Origin: Bacteroidales bacterium
Lineage (GTDB): Bacteria; Bacteroidota; Bacteroidia; Bacteroidales; UBA932
Direction: 5' to 3'
NCBI GenBank assembly: GCA_017630215.1
Contig: JAGBVR010000009.1
Location: forward strand, 1-64,000
DNA length: 64,000 nucleotides
Of this stretch, positions 37,729 through 46,862 are shown in pieces. The position numbers and the translations under genes are program-made. Positions within the stretch are counted from its first letter, which is position 1. Every line of letters begins with the position of its first letter. The notes under the pieces were generated by a model. That model made no database searches. It worked only from the letters and a program-made list of their open reading frames with translations, and had not been told where the DNA came from.

Positions 37729-40326
37729 ATGAACAATCAGTCTTCTTCTTTTGAACTGTTGCATGACTCGGTTCAGAAATGGATCTGGAGGCAGGGATGG
37801 ACGTCCTTGAAGGATATCCAGGAGAATTCCATACCTGTTGTTCTGCGTAGCGATTCAGATGTGATCATCAGTGCTGCGACAGCGGGGGGAAAGACAGAGG
37901 CTGCCTTCCTGCCTGTCCTTTCGCATATCCTTTCCAATCCGTCGGAAGGATTCGATGTGTTGTATGTCAGTCCGCTCAAGGCACTTATCAACGACCAGTA
38001 CAGAAGGCTTCTTGACATGACTTCCGGCACTGATGTGGAAGTGACTCCTTGGCATGGAGATATAGATGCTTCACGGAAGGTAAAGGCTCTGAAGAAGCCA
38101 TCAGGTATATTGATCATCACTCCTGAGTCATTGGAATCGTTTCTTATTAATAGGAATACTGCTGTGAAAATGGCTTTCGGTAAGCTCAAGTACATTGTAA
38201 TCGATGAACTTCATGCCTTCATAGGAAATGAAAGGGGCAAGCAGCTTCAGTCTCTGCTTTCGAGAATAGAACTTATCACAGGGAACAAGCCTCCCCGTAT
38301 AGCGATGAGCGCGACCTTCTCCAACTATGATAAGGTGAAGTCCTTTCTCCGCCCAGACGGATCGCTTCCATGCGAGATTCCATCTCAGGGAAACGGTAAT
38401 CACGAGACACGTATCCTTGTTAAGGAGTACATCCAACAGGTTGATAAAGACGTAGATGGGGAGATTGCAGAAGAGATCTATACCAAGCTTCGCGGTAGCA
38501 GCAATCTGGTGTTTACCAACAGCAGGGTGGTAGTAGAAGGATATGCGGTAAGGCTAGGGGACAAGAGCGAAGAGGAATGCGTTCCGAATGAATTCAGGGT
38601 GCACCACGGCAGTCTCTCAAAGATAGAGAGAGAGTCCGTAGAGCAGGAACTCCAGAGAGGGGAGACGCCGGTCACGGCTTTTTGCACGTCGACTCTGGAG
38701 CTGGGTGTTGATATCGGCAAGGTGAAGTCGATAGCACAGATTGGAGTTGCAAATTCGGTGTCGGGCTTAAGGCAGCGTCTTGGTAGATCAGGACGAAGGG
38801 ACGAGCCGTCAATTCTACGTGTCTTCTCTATCGAGAATGAGGAGTCTTCCGGCTGGCTTTACGATCTGAGAACCAATCTGGTACAGAATATCGCGGTGAT
38901 AGAACTCTTGCGCGAGAAGCAGTACGAGGAGCCTGCGGTGAATAAGGCTCACCTGTCCACTCTCATTCAGCAGATACTCTCGCTGGTTGCCTCATTCAGT
39001 GGCTTTTATCCTAAGGAAGGATGGGAGATACTCTGCAATAGGGGAGCCTTCAGGAACATCACTCCTAAGGTATTCCTGAATCTCCTCAAATGTATAGGTA
39101 AGCAGGGGCTTCTGTCTCAGCTTGGTACAGGTGAGATTATCATCGGAAAGGAAGGGGAGCGACTGCTGAGAAGGCTTGATTTCTACACAGCTTTTGTAGC
39201 CCCGGTAGATTACGATGTCATCAGCAGCGAGGATGGAAAGAGAATCGGAATGATTCAGTCACTTCCCGAGGTGAAACAGCAGATCATTCTTGCCGGAAAG
39301 AGATGGGTCGTGAGCAGGGTTGATGACAAGACAAAGAGCATCTATGTCTCCCGAATCAAGTCTGGCGGAGGTATTTCCTTCTCAAGTGAGATTCCCGAAG
39401 TGGATGAGCTTATAACCTTGAAGATGAGGGATATATATATGTCGGACGAGATATATCCGTATCTTGATAAGACCTCTGAAACTCATATTGAACTTATCAA
39501 GGCAAGAGAACATTTTAAAGATAATAAATTGAATATGAGATTTTACGCAGGAAGCACATTGTTCACATGGGCCGGAGCGAAGGTGAACAGAACTATCGCA
39601 CTGATGTGCAAGCTTAAATTCCGGAAGAATCTGGATTACAACCATCTTATGATTTATGGAATTTCTCCGGAAGATATCCATCGACTCCTCACGCAGCCAA
39701 AGCCTGATGGCGACAGGCTTGCCTCCTTGGTACCTCGCTCAGAAAAGGAGAAGCAGAAGTATGACCATTTTCTCTCTGATGATCTTCTTGACCATGAGTA
39801 TGCATCGACATATCTGGATGTCGATAAGGCGTGGGAGCTTCTCAAGAAGCTCTCGACAGTCGGCAACTACGACTATGTAGAGGATCAGCAGGATGAAGAT
39901 TACTACGATGACGGATCTGGATGCGAGGAATACGATCAGCATTCGGGGGAAGGGGATTACGATGGCATCTACGATTACCGACATATCAGGGATATATACA
40001 ATGTCATCAAGTACGATACCCTTTCGGAACCTCTTAATGAGGTGTTTCATAAGTACTTACAGGAAAGTGATTTAGGATGTACGATTGAAACGGGAGCGAT
40101 GTTCCCATATGCTCCAGATCATGCTATGCCAATCAACTTCCTGCTTCGTAAGAACGATAAGGAAGTGGCTATACTCCTTATGGGATTCCACAAGACCAAG
40201 AGATATTCTGTGCAGGAGACAGAAGCATTGTGTCAGGAGAACGGGGTTGGTGTACTCCGGTTCTACTTGGAATGTCAAAATGTGAGGGAGTACGTCATAG
40301 AACGCATCAGAAAGGTCCTTGAATAA
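37729..40326 (+). CDS. Lhr-like DEAD/DEAH-box helicase (BrxHI-like)
   Basis: 865 residues, superfamily 2. Q-region, ATAGGKTEAAFLPVL (motif I, ~46-60), DELHAF (II, DELH variant), SATFSN (III), TSTLELGVDIGKV (V) and RLGRSGRRD (VI). The C-terminal ~450 residues are a Lhr-type extension with an acidic stretch (EDQQDEDYYDDGSGCEEYD, ~723-741). It is translated with the BrxD-like gene (3-nt gap). Together with TerB_C it forms a compact three-gene unit seen in defence-associated settings; the role is inferred. Confidence 0.85.
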   Translation: MNNQSSSFELLHDSVQKWIWRQGWTSLKDIQENSIPVVLRSDSDVIISAATAGGKTEAAFLPVLSHILSNPSEGFDVLYVSPLKALINDQYRRLLDMTSGTDVEVTPWHGDIDASRKVKALKKPSGILIITPESLESFLINRNTAVKMAFGKLKYIVIDELHAFIGNERGKQLQSLLSRIELITGNKPPRIAMSATFSNYDKVKSFLRPDGSLPCEIPSQGNGNHETRILVKEYIQQVDKDVDGEIAEEIYTKLRGSSNLVFTNSRVVVEGYAVRLGDKSEEECVPNEFRVHHGSLSKIERESVEQELQRGETPVTAFCTSTLELGVDIGKVKSIAQIGVANSVSGLRQRLGRSGRRDEPSILRVFSIENEESSGWLYDLRTNLVQNIAVIELLREKQYEEPAVNKAHLSTLIQQILSLVASFSGFYPKEGWEILCNRGAFRNITPKVFLNLLKCIGKQGLLSQLGTGEIIIGKEGERLLRRLDFYTAFVAPVDYDVISSEDGKRIGMIQSLPEVKQQIILAGKRWVVSRVDDKTKSIYVSRIKSGGGISFSSEIPEVDELITLKMRDIYMSDEIYPYLDKTSETHIELIKAREHFKDNKLNMRFYAGSTLFTWAGAKVNRTIALMCKLKFRKNLDYNHLMIYGISPEDIHRLLTQPKPDGDRLASLVPRSEKEKQKYDHFLSDDLLDHEYASTYLDVDKAWELLKKLSTVGNYDYVEDQQDEDYYDDGSGCEEYDQHSGEGDYDGIYDYRHIRDIYNVIKYDTLSEPLNEVFHKYLQESDLGCTIETGAMFPYAPDHAMPINFLLRKNDKEVAILLMGFHKTKRYSVQETEALCQENGVGVLRFYLECQNVREYVIERIRKVLE

Positions 40327-40335
40327 TTCAATAAC

Positions 40336-40466
40336 AAAAAAGAGGAGAACGCATAGCGCCTGCTGTGGCTCCAGTATAGGCAATCAGAACGGCTTTGCAG
40401 GCAGCCTGCCTATATAAGTGCCAGTACCGAAAAGTTCTCGGTTTCAAACCTCTTCTCCTCTTTTTT
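40336..40466 (+). ncRNA. Retron-like structured RNA upstream of the reverse transcriptase
   Basis: A perfect 14-bp inverted repeat bounds it: AAAAAAGAGGAGAA (40336-40349) with TTCTCCTCTTTTTT (40453-40466), as in the a1/a2 arms of retron msr-msd RNAs. Inside are an 8-bp stem TATAGGCA/TGCCTATA (40375-40382 with 40407-40414) capped by a GGCT/AGCC arm, and a small CCGA/TCGG hairpin near the 3' end. The RNA ends 11 nt before the RT start. It could be the RT template or cofactor. A branched terminator is the alternative reading. Confidence 0.65.
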
Positions 40467-40477
40467 AAACGAGCATT

Positions 40478-41692
40478 ATGTCTTTACTTGATAAACTGTC
40501 GGATGATAAAGTCTGGATTGACTTCTATGAAAGGAAAGTCGATCCGGCTTTCTTCCGTATATCCGATGCGAAGGAACTGTTCCGGTATGTTCGTCAGAAG
40601 AGATATCTTCCAGTGGTTGAAAGGATTAAAAGCGGTAAGGGCCTTTCAATTCCTATGAAGAAACGTATCGCCAAATCTGGTTCAACCAAGAAGCGAGTCG
40701 TTTATTCTCTCCCGGAAGATGAGGCTATGGTCCTGAAGCTTCTGACCTGGATGATGATCAGAAAATACGATGCCTGTCTTCCAAACAACCTATATTCTTT
40801 CCGTCCTCATTATGGTGCGAAGGATGCCTTGAAGAAACTGGTTTCGGTGCCGGACATATCAGAATATTATTCATACAAACTCGATGTCAGGAACTACTTC
40901 AACTCCATTGATATAGACCTGCTGTTGCCTCAATTGAAATCACTGTTTGCTGATGATGAGCCTCTATATGATTTCATCGTTTCTCAGCTCTCGGACCCAA
41001 GAGTGATGGATGAAGGAGTACTCATAGAAGAGCGAAAGGGTGCCATGGCCGGGATGCCGTATGCTGTCTTCCTTGCAAATGTATATCTGACGCAGCTGGA
41101 TAGGAAGTTTGCAGCTATCCCGGGGCTTATCTATTGCAGGTATTCGGATGATATCATAATGTTTTCAAAGGACAAGACGCTACTTGATAATGCGAAACAT
41201 CAGCTACATGAATCACTAAATGAATATCATCTTGCAATCAATCATGACAAGGAAGTGGAGACCTCCCCAGGCCAGAAATGGACATTCCTTGGATTCGAGT
41301 GCGACGGGAAGGATATCGATGTCTGCGAAATGTCAGTGCAGAAGCTTAAGGCAAAGATGAGGCGCAAGGCAAGAGCATTACGCCGCTGGGCCGAAGTCAA
41401 CGGCAAGGATGGCTGGATGGCAGCACGAGCGTTCATCAAGCACTTCAATAAAAAGCTATACACCTGCGATGACAGAAGCGAAATCAATTGGTCCTTGTGG
41501 TATTTCCCATTGATCACGACTGACCGGTCTCTCAAGGTTATTGACCACTATATGCAGGACTGCATACGTTATGCTGCAACCGGGAGCAGAACGAAGGCAA
41601 GATATAACTTCAGGTATAAGCAGATGAAGGACCTGGAGCTATGTACCCTTGTCAATAAATGGAATTCATCATTTAATACTAAGTTTCATTGA
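40478..41692 (+). CDS. Reverse transcriptase, retron/defence-associated type
   Basis: 404 residues. RT motifs: LPEDEAMVLKLL region, YSFRPHYGAKDALKKL, YKLDVRNYFNSID (first catalytic Asp), AGMPYAVFLANVYLTQLD, and YCRYSDDIIMFS (the YxDD box with Ser at x, ~219-230), followed by KWTFLGF. A C-terminal extension of ~110 residues (MRRKARALRRWAEVNGKDGWMAARAFIKHFNKKLY to WYFPLITTD) is not thumb-only. The usual retron region X NAxxH is not obvious, so class assignment stays open between retron and the defence-associated (DRT/UG) groups. The inverted-repeat-bounded RNA upstream supports an RNA-templated role. There is no maturase or endonuclease domain, so it is not a mobile intron. Confidence 0.82.
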   Translation: MSLLDKLSDDKVWIDFYERKVDPAFFRISDAKELFRYVRQKRYLPVVERIKSGKGLSIPMKKRIAKSGSTKKRVVYSLPEDEAMVLKLLTWMMIRKYDACLPNNLYSFRPHYGAKDALKKLVSVPDISEYYSYKLDVRNYFNSIDIDLLLPQLKSLFADDEPLYDFIVSQLSDPRVMDEGVLIEERKGAMAGMPYAVFLANVYLTQLDRKFAAIPGLIYCRYSDDIIMFSKDKTLLDNAKHQLHESLNEYHLAINHDKEVETSPGQKWTFLGFECDGKDIDVCEMSVQKLKAKMRRKARALRRWAEVNGKDGWMAARAFIKHFNKKLYTCDDRSEINWSLWYFPLITTDRSLKVIDHYMQDCIRYAATGSRTKARYNFRYKQMKDLELCTLVNKWNSSFNTKFH

Positions 41693-41714
41693 TCAATAAT
41701 ATTGGCTTTTTATG

Positions 41715-41722
41715 TATGTTTG
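41715..41722 (+). promoter_or_regulatory. -7 element of the giant protein gene
   Basis: TATGTTTG (TAnnTTTG), 28 nt before the ATG at 41750. No clear -33 element. Confidence 0.5.
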
Positions 41723-41749
41723 TAGAGAAGATGTATTTCTTGATTCAAA

Positions 41750-44700
41750 ATGATTATGAAAGACAATTATCTCTTTTCAAATGTATATGATTCCGCTCTT
41801 ATCCCAGCAGGGAAATTGTCCATTCCTGAAGTTTTTGATGTTAAAGAGGGACGGATGGTGAATGCAAGGGAATTTTTTAGTCAGAGTGAAAATGAATTGA
41901 TACTTTGGCGACGGAACTTGCAGGAGGAATATAAAGTGGGACAGGCTCGGTTTATTTGTCCGGAGTGTAAGCAGCCGGTCAAAATCAGTGGTCATGTGTT
42001 GGCTCGAGGTAAAGTGTGTTATTTTTCACATTTTAAAGATTCTGATGATTGTCCATATAAAACAGGAATACAGCGTACTAAAGAAGAAATAGAAAGACAA
42101 AAGTACGCTCTAGAGCAAGAAAGTTATAGGCATAAATATCTTAAAGCTGCTATAGCATCTGCTTTAAATGGTGAAAAAAGCCAATTGATGGGTGTTAAGA
42201 ATGTAGAATGCGAAAAACGCATTACTAGTGATATCCCATACCTTAATTGGAGGCGTCCTGATATATATGCAGAGTATAAGGGTCGTAAATATGTCTTTGA
42301 ATTGCAGCTATCTACAACTTTTCTCAGTGTAGTAGTCGATAGGGATATCTTCTATCGATTAAATGATTTCAATATTATTTGGGTCTTCAATTTTGAGGAT
42401 AATCAGGACTATGTAAACTTGCACAATCTTATGTGTAAGGATATATATTATGCAAATAAGCGTAATGTATTCATATTTGATGCAGAAGCCGAGGAGCAGT
42501 CAAAAGAAAAAGGCGAACTTGTATTGAAATGCAGATGGCTGGATGAAAATAATGTCTGGACTGATGATGAATATGTTACATTGGATATGTTCCAGTATGA
42601 TGAGGAAACTAATAAGCCATTTATTATCGATGCAGATAAATTATATCTGGAAAAGCATCCGGAATATGTGGCTAGTAGAAAGCAATTGGAAAATTCCCGT
42701 GAATATATTCTGAAGGCTTTGATAGAAAGACAGAAGCAAGAGCAGAAGCTGGAAGCAGAAAGAGCTGAAGAACGTTCAAGGATTCAACACGAATTATTAA
42801 ATGGAGATAAATGTGTTGAATGTTTTAAAAGTGGTGGAAAGTATGGGTACAAGTACGGTGCTGTGGAGATTATTCCTGCAAAATACACAAGTGCTGAAGA
42901 AATATCTGCAAATGGTTATGCGAAGGTTGGATTCAATAGAAAAATAGGACTTATCAGAAGAGATGGTAAGGAAGTTGTTCCGGTTGAATACAAGAATGTT
43001 GAAGTTATAGATGGCCGTCATGGTATTGTGATGGCTTTCAATAAGGAGATAGATTTATGGCTCGGAGATGAGTGCATCTCTGTGCTCGACGAGTATGACA
43101 GTCAGAAGAATAAGGTTATAAAAGATGTCAAAGACCATATGACAATATATGGTCTGAAGAAAAGCGTATACTGGGTAGATACATATTCGGAATTGTTCTC
43201 GATCATTTATGCCAATGATAGCTGTTTAATAATAGTTTATAAGAAAGTATATCATTTGTCTGAAAATCGTCTGACGCAGATTAATGGAAAATATTCTGAT
43301 ATACAACTCACAAGTATCAGTAATGTGTTTATCGCCAAAAATGCAGATAATAATCTCTGGGGTGTAATTGATTCATCAGGCAGAACTTTAATAGATAGTA
43401 AGTATTTAAGCCTCACCCCTACGGAGTCGGAATATCTGATTGCAAGGATTTCAAATAATCCAGTCTTGAGTTGTGTGATTGATTATAACGGCAAACTGTT
43501 CGTTGAACCGAAATATAATGCATTGCTGTTTTTGAATGATCATCGTTTCGCCTTCTGTAAAGGAGACTTGTGGGGTGTATGTGACAATATGGGAAATGTA
43601 CTTCATGAACCTGAATACACCTATATCAGGGCAGTATCTTTCGATAAAGTCATGGCGTCTATATCAAAGTCTGATTCAATAAAATGGAAAGTTTATAATA
43701 ATATACCTACCTATGATGCAGAACAGATAAACCTCTGTGTATTAGATGAAAGAGGAGATATTGCCTTTACAGAACAAATCATAGGAAAATATCGGATCAG
43801 ACATTCTGGAGATTTGTATTCGATAATTTTATCAGAAGATAGAGAATTGTTCTCTTATGAACTTTCCTTTGTTCATTTCGTAGACAATACAAATGCTATT
43901 ATAAGGAATTCTAAGGGAGTTGCCGGTTTTTTGCGTGATGAGACAAGTGTGTTTTATCCTGGATGTGAATTTATAGAACTATTGTGTGAAAACACATTTA
44001 AGTTCAGTAATAATATAAAATGCACTATTGGTGATTACTCAGGACCGCGAGGTGAATATGGTTATAGTAACATCAAGGTCATTGATTCATCTCATTTCCT
44101 TGCTACCAAGGTTGATTACCATTGTCTGAGATATGTCATAATTGATGGAAACGGACGTGTTCTATCATCCGAATTCAGTCAGATTGATGAGTTTGAGGAT
44201 GGCTTTGCAAATGCTGTCTTCAATGGAGAGAAAGGGCTTATTGATATAAATGGTAAGATGCAAGAGAATGTGGTTGAGAAATACGGCGAATATCAGCTTT
44301 GTTTTTCTTTTGGCAATTTTTATTTCCGTAATAATGATTCAGCTATAATAAGCAATACATATGAAAGTGTAAACCAGCTTCACGGAACTTATTTTAGTGT
44401 TAAAAAGAAAAGTGAGACCGGCTTCAGGTTATATTCTTTAGATCTCAATAAGACCGCTGATAAATCTTTTTCCCATTTAAATCATCTTGTAGATAATCTG
44501 GTAGTTGCACGTGCATCTAACTATGATGGCGGCTATTTCTGGCTCTATAGAGATTTGGAGCAATTATTACCTGAGGGGTACTCGTCCATCTCTTTATTGG
44601 ATAATGGATATATTGCTCTGAAGAAGAGTGTTATGTCCGGGTTCAAAGTGGAGACAAAATGGGAAATCGCAGGAAAGGATGGAATAAAGTTGAATGACCG

Positions 44701-46123
44701 AAAATACGACTCTATAATAGAAGCAAATAGAGATTCATTTAAAGTCTCATATTGCGGACAGATAGGCGTTATAGACTTAAATGGAAATCCTTTAGTAGAA
44801 AGGGTAACTTGTGAAAACGGAATGATTCTGACTCATTGCTTCGATGAAGTCGGATTGGAGGATACAAGTGGTAAAGTGATTGTTTCCTTAGATGATCACA
44901 TGAAATCTATTGAATTTATTGGTGATGCCCGGATAAAAGCATGTAAAAACGGGGGTTATGCATTATATACAATGGATGGAAATGCAGTAACAGAACACAA
45001 GTTTTCATCTATAATCTATGAATCAGAAGATAGATATGCAGTAATCGAGGATAATATAAAAGGACATATTGACTCACATGGTAACTATGTTGAAACCTCT
45101 GCAGTTCCAATTGCAGAGCATGGAGTTGTCATTTTTGTGATTAGAGAGAAATTTGGCTTGAGAGGTCTTGATGGCGGTATTATTATTCCTGCGCAGCATT
45201 CTGATATTAAATATTTGACTCGTGGATTGTTTTCAGTTAATAAGCATCCTGATGTTGTTATGTATGATGCTAAAGGTTCAAGGTTGACCAGTACTAAATA
45301 TTCAAAAATAGTGTGCGAAGCAGACGGTTCCATAAAAGCCAGTCGTCCCGGCGGCATTGGATATTTAGATGACAATGGAAACGAAATTATTAATGAGCAA
45401 TATTTTAAGGGAGGCTGTCTGAAATCCTCCTTTGGAGCTTATTTCATTACAGATGAGGCAGGGGAAATTATTGTTCCGCAAGGATATTCCAAAATAGAAA
45501 TTCTGGACGAAGATGGGTTGCTTGCTTTATGGAAAAAAAACAAGTGTGCTATCTGGAATTCTGGCAAAGTCTCCGACTTTATTTATGATTCAGCAAGATA
45601 CCTTGGCAATGACTTTATTCTAGCCTCTCGAACCATCTCTAAAAAAATACGCAAGCGTATTACTGGATATGGATTCAAGGGTAATCCATACACTTATTAT
45701 GGAACAGATTTTATTGAAGAGAAATGGTATGGAGTGATAGATAGGTCATTTCAGATGATTCTTCCATTTAAATTTGCTTCTATTTCTGATTTTGATGCTG
45801 ATCAGAATATCATTACAACAGATTCGAGTCATAAGGAGAAGTCAATATCTTTATTGGCATTGAAGAAGTATGCCTCAGAGGCGTTTACGATGTCTGTGGA
45901 TACAGAATATAGAGTTGAGCTTAAGCGCAAATTACCGATAGGTTTAGTTGTGGAGATTCAGAAACAGACTTTCGTTATTCACAAGAAATATCTCTTTAAA
46001 GATAAAAATGATTTTATGAAAGGAGAAGCTTTTATTGCAAAGTATAAGGGCAAAGATATAAGGGATTATCCTATATGGGAAACAAGAGCAATTCATGAAT
46101 GTCTTGAATACAAGATGCCGTAA
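41750..46123 (+). CDS. Giant CoiA-like nuclease domain plus WG-repeat protein
   Basis: 1457 residues (a Met at 41756 is an equal start). N-terminal ~240 residues are CoiA-like: a zinc ribbon FICPECKQPVKISGHV, GKVCYFSHFKDSDDCPYKTG, then RRPDIYAEYKGRKYVFELQLSTT, whose Asp..Glu-x-Gln looks like a PD-(D/E)xK nuclease core (DUF6035-type). From about 350 to the end are many WG-type repeats (for example KIGLIRRDGKEVVPVEYKNV, NLWGVIDSSGRTLIDSKY, GYLDDNGNEIINEQYF), predicted to build beta-propeller-like or solenoid surfaces. AT-rich compared with its neighbours, which suggests separate acquisition. I read it as a nuclease with a large recognition surface. Confidence 0.75.
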   Translation: MIMKDNYLFSNVYDSALIPAGKLSIPEVFDVKEGRMVNAREFFSQSENELILWRRNLQEEYKVGQARFICPECKQPVKISGHVLARGKVCYFSHFKDSDDCPYKTGIQRTKEEIERQKYALEQESYRHKYLKAAIASALNGEKSQLMGVKNVECEKRITSDIPYLNWRRPDIYAEYKGRKYVFELQLSTTFLSVVVDRDIFYRLNDFNIIWVFNFEDNQDYVNLHNLMCKDIYYANKRNVFIFDAEAEEQSKEKGELVLKCRWLDENNVWTDDEYVTLDMFQYDEETNKPFIIDADKLYLEKHPEYVASRKQLENSREYILKALIERQKQEQKLEAERAEERSRIQHELLNGDKCVECFKSGGKYGYKYGAVEIIPAKYTSAEEISANGYAKVGFNRKIGLIRRDGKEVVPVEYKNVEVIDGRHGIVMAFNKEIDLWLGDECISVLDEYDSQKNKVIKDVKDHMTIYGLKKSVYWVDTYSELFSIIYANDSCLIIVYKKVYHLSENRLTQINGKYSDIQLTSISNVFIAKNADNNLWGVIDSSGRTLIDSKYLSLTPTESEYLIARISNNPVLSCVIDYNGKLFVEPKYNALLFLNDHRFAFCKGDLWGVCDNMGNVLHEPEYTYIRAVSFDKVMASISKSDSIKWKVYNNIPTYDAEQINLCVLDERGDIAFTEQIIGKYRIRHSGDLYSIILSEDRELFSYELSFVHFVDNTNAIIRNSKGVAGFLRDETSVFYPGCEFIELLCENTFKFSNNIKCTIGDYSGPRGEYGYSNIKVIDSSHFLATKVDYHCLRYVIIDGNGRVLSSEFSQIDEFEDGFANAVFNGEKGLIDINGKMQENVVEKYGEYQLCFSFGNFYFRNNDSAIISNTYESVNQLHGTYFSVKKKSETGFRLYSLDLNKTADKSFSHLNHLVDNLVVARASNYDGGYFWLYRDLEQLLPEGYSSISLLDNGYIALKKSVMSGFKVETKWEIAGKDGIKLNDRKYDSIIEANRDSFKVSYCGQIGVIDLNGNPLVERVTCENGMILTHCFDEVGLEDTSGKVIVSLDDHMKSIEFIGDARIKACKNGGYALYTMDGNAVTEHKFSSIIYESEDRYAVIEDNIKGHIDSHGNYVETSAVPIAEHGVVIFVIREKFGLRGLDGGIIIPAQHSDIKYLTRGLFSVNKHPDVVMYDAKGSRLTSTKYSKIVCEADGSIKASRPGGIGYLDDNGNEIINEQYFKGGCLKSSFGAYFITDEAGEIIVPQGYSKIEILDEDGLLALWKKNKCAIWNSGKVSDFIYDSARYLGNDFILASRTISKKIRKRITGYGFKGNPYTYYGTDFIEEKWYGVIDRSFQMILPFKFASISDFDADQNIITTDSSHKEKSISLLALKKYASEAFTMSVDTEYRVELKRKLPIGLVVEIQKQTFVIHKKYLFKDKNDFMKGEAFIAKYKGKDIRDYPIWETRAIHECLEYKMP

Positions 46124-46130
46124 AACGTAT

Positions 46131-46138
46131 TATCTTTG
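46131..46138 (+). promoter_or_regulatory. -7 element of the second sigma-factor gene
   Basis: TATCTTTG, 20 nt before the ATG at 46158. It favours that start over the one at 46095, which lies inside the preceding gene. Confidence 0.55.
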
Positions 46139-46157
46139 CTTTCTAAAGTACCGGGAC

Positions 46158-46862
46158 ATGACAGACCAACAATTATTGATTGGCATAATGCAGAATGACG
46201 AAAGGGCATGGAAGCATATCTGCAGAAATATGAAACCAGGATTCGCATCAATTCTTGGACAGACATCCTCTTTAGGTAATCTTACCAATGAGGATATAGA
46301 AGATATATTTCAGGAGTCCTGCGTGGTGCTTATGCAGAAGATAAAGAGCGGCGCTGTTGCGATTACCCGTGAGGGTGCGTTATTTAGCTATCTGGTTCAA
46401 ATCGGTAAGTTCACCGCCAGCAATCTTAGCCGGAAGAAGTCCCCGATTGCTGATAACCTGGTTACAATTACGGATAATCTACATAAAGAATGTGAAGACA
46501 TATCAGTAGATGAAAAGCAGAGGAGTCAGGAGGAGTTTCTGGACAGGGTGTTCGATTCGCTCCCATCTGACTGCAAGACACTTCTTAAACATTTCTACTG
46601 GGGTCATAAACCGATGGATCAGATAGCAAGCATTCTGGGAATGCGTAACGCTGATTCTGCCAAGACTAAAAAGAACAAGTGTATGAATAAGTTCAAGGAC
46701 ATAGCAGCCAAACTCATTGAAAACGACGAGTTTGCGGAGGAAGCTGTGCGTGCTGCCGTAGAAAGAGCGGCATTGAAGGAACTGCTGGAAGACGAAAGGT
46801 TCAATGCGGAGAATGGGATCTGCATGGCTGCCTTGAATGTAGATGAAGATACTGACGAATAA
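46158..46862 (+). CDS. Sigma-70-family (ECF-like) RNA polymerase sigma factor
   Basis: 234 residues. Region 2 about 1-95: LLIGIMQNDERAWKHICRN, NEDIEDIFQESCVVLMQKI, ALFSYLVQIGKFTASNLSRKK. Region 4 about 130-180: EEFLDRVFDSLPSDCKTLLKHFYWGHKPMDQIASILGM, a helix-turn-helix, though with poor conservation of the second helix (RNADSAKTKKNKCMNKF). The C-terminal ~45 residues form an acidic/alanine-rich helix not seen in short ECF factors. It overlaps the next gene, a membrane protein with a HELTH motif, by 1 nt, which resembles sigma/protease pairs. Confidence 0.8.
   Translation: MTDQQLLIGIMQNDERAWKHICRNMKPGFASILGQTSSLGNLTNEDIEDIFQESCVVLMQKIKSGAVAITREGALFSYLVQIGKFTASNLSRKKSPIADNLVTITDNLHKECEDISVDEKQRSQEEFLDRVFDSLPSDCKTLLKHFYWGHKPMDQIASILGMRNADSAKTKKNKCMNKFKDIAAKLIENDEFAEEAVRAAVERAALKELLEDERFNAENGICMAALNVDEDTDE

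Noticed and set aside
40336..40466. Inverted repeat as a simple terminator
   Set aside because: The arms are 103 nt apart with stable internal stems, and the RNA lies directly before the RT start, so a retron-like RNA is more likely, though a branched terminator remains possible.
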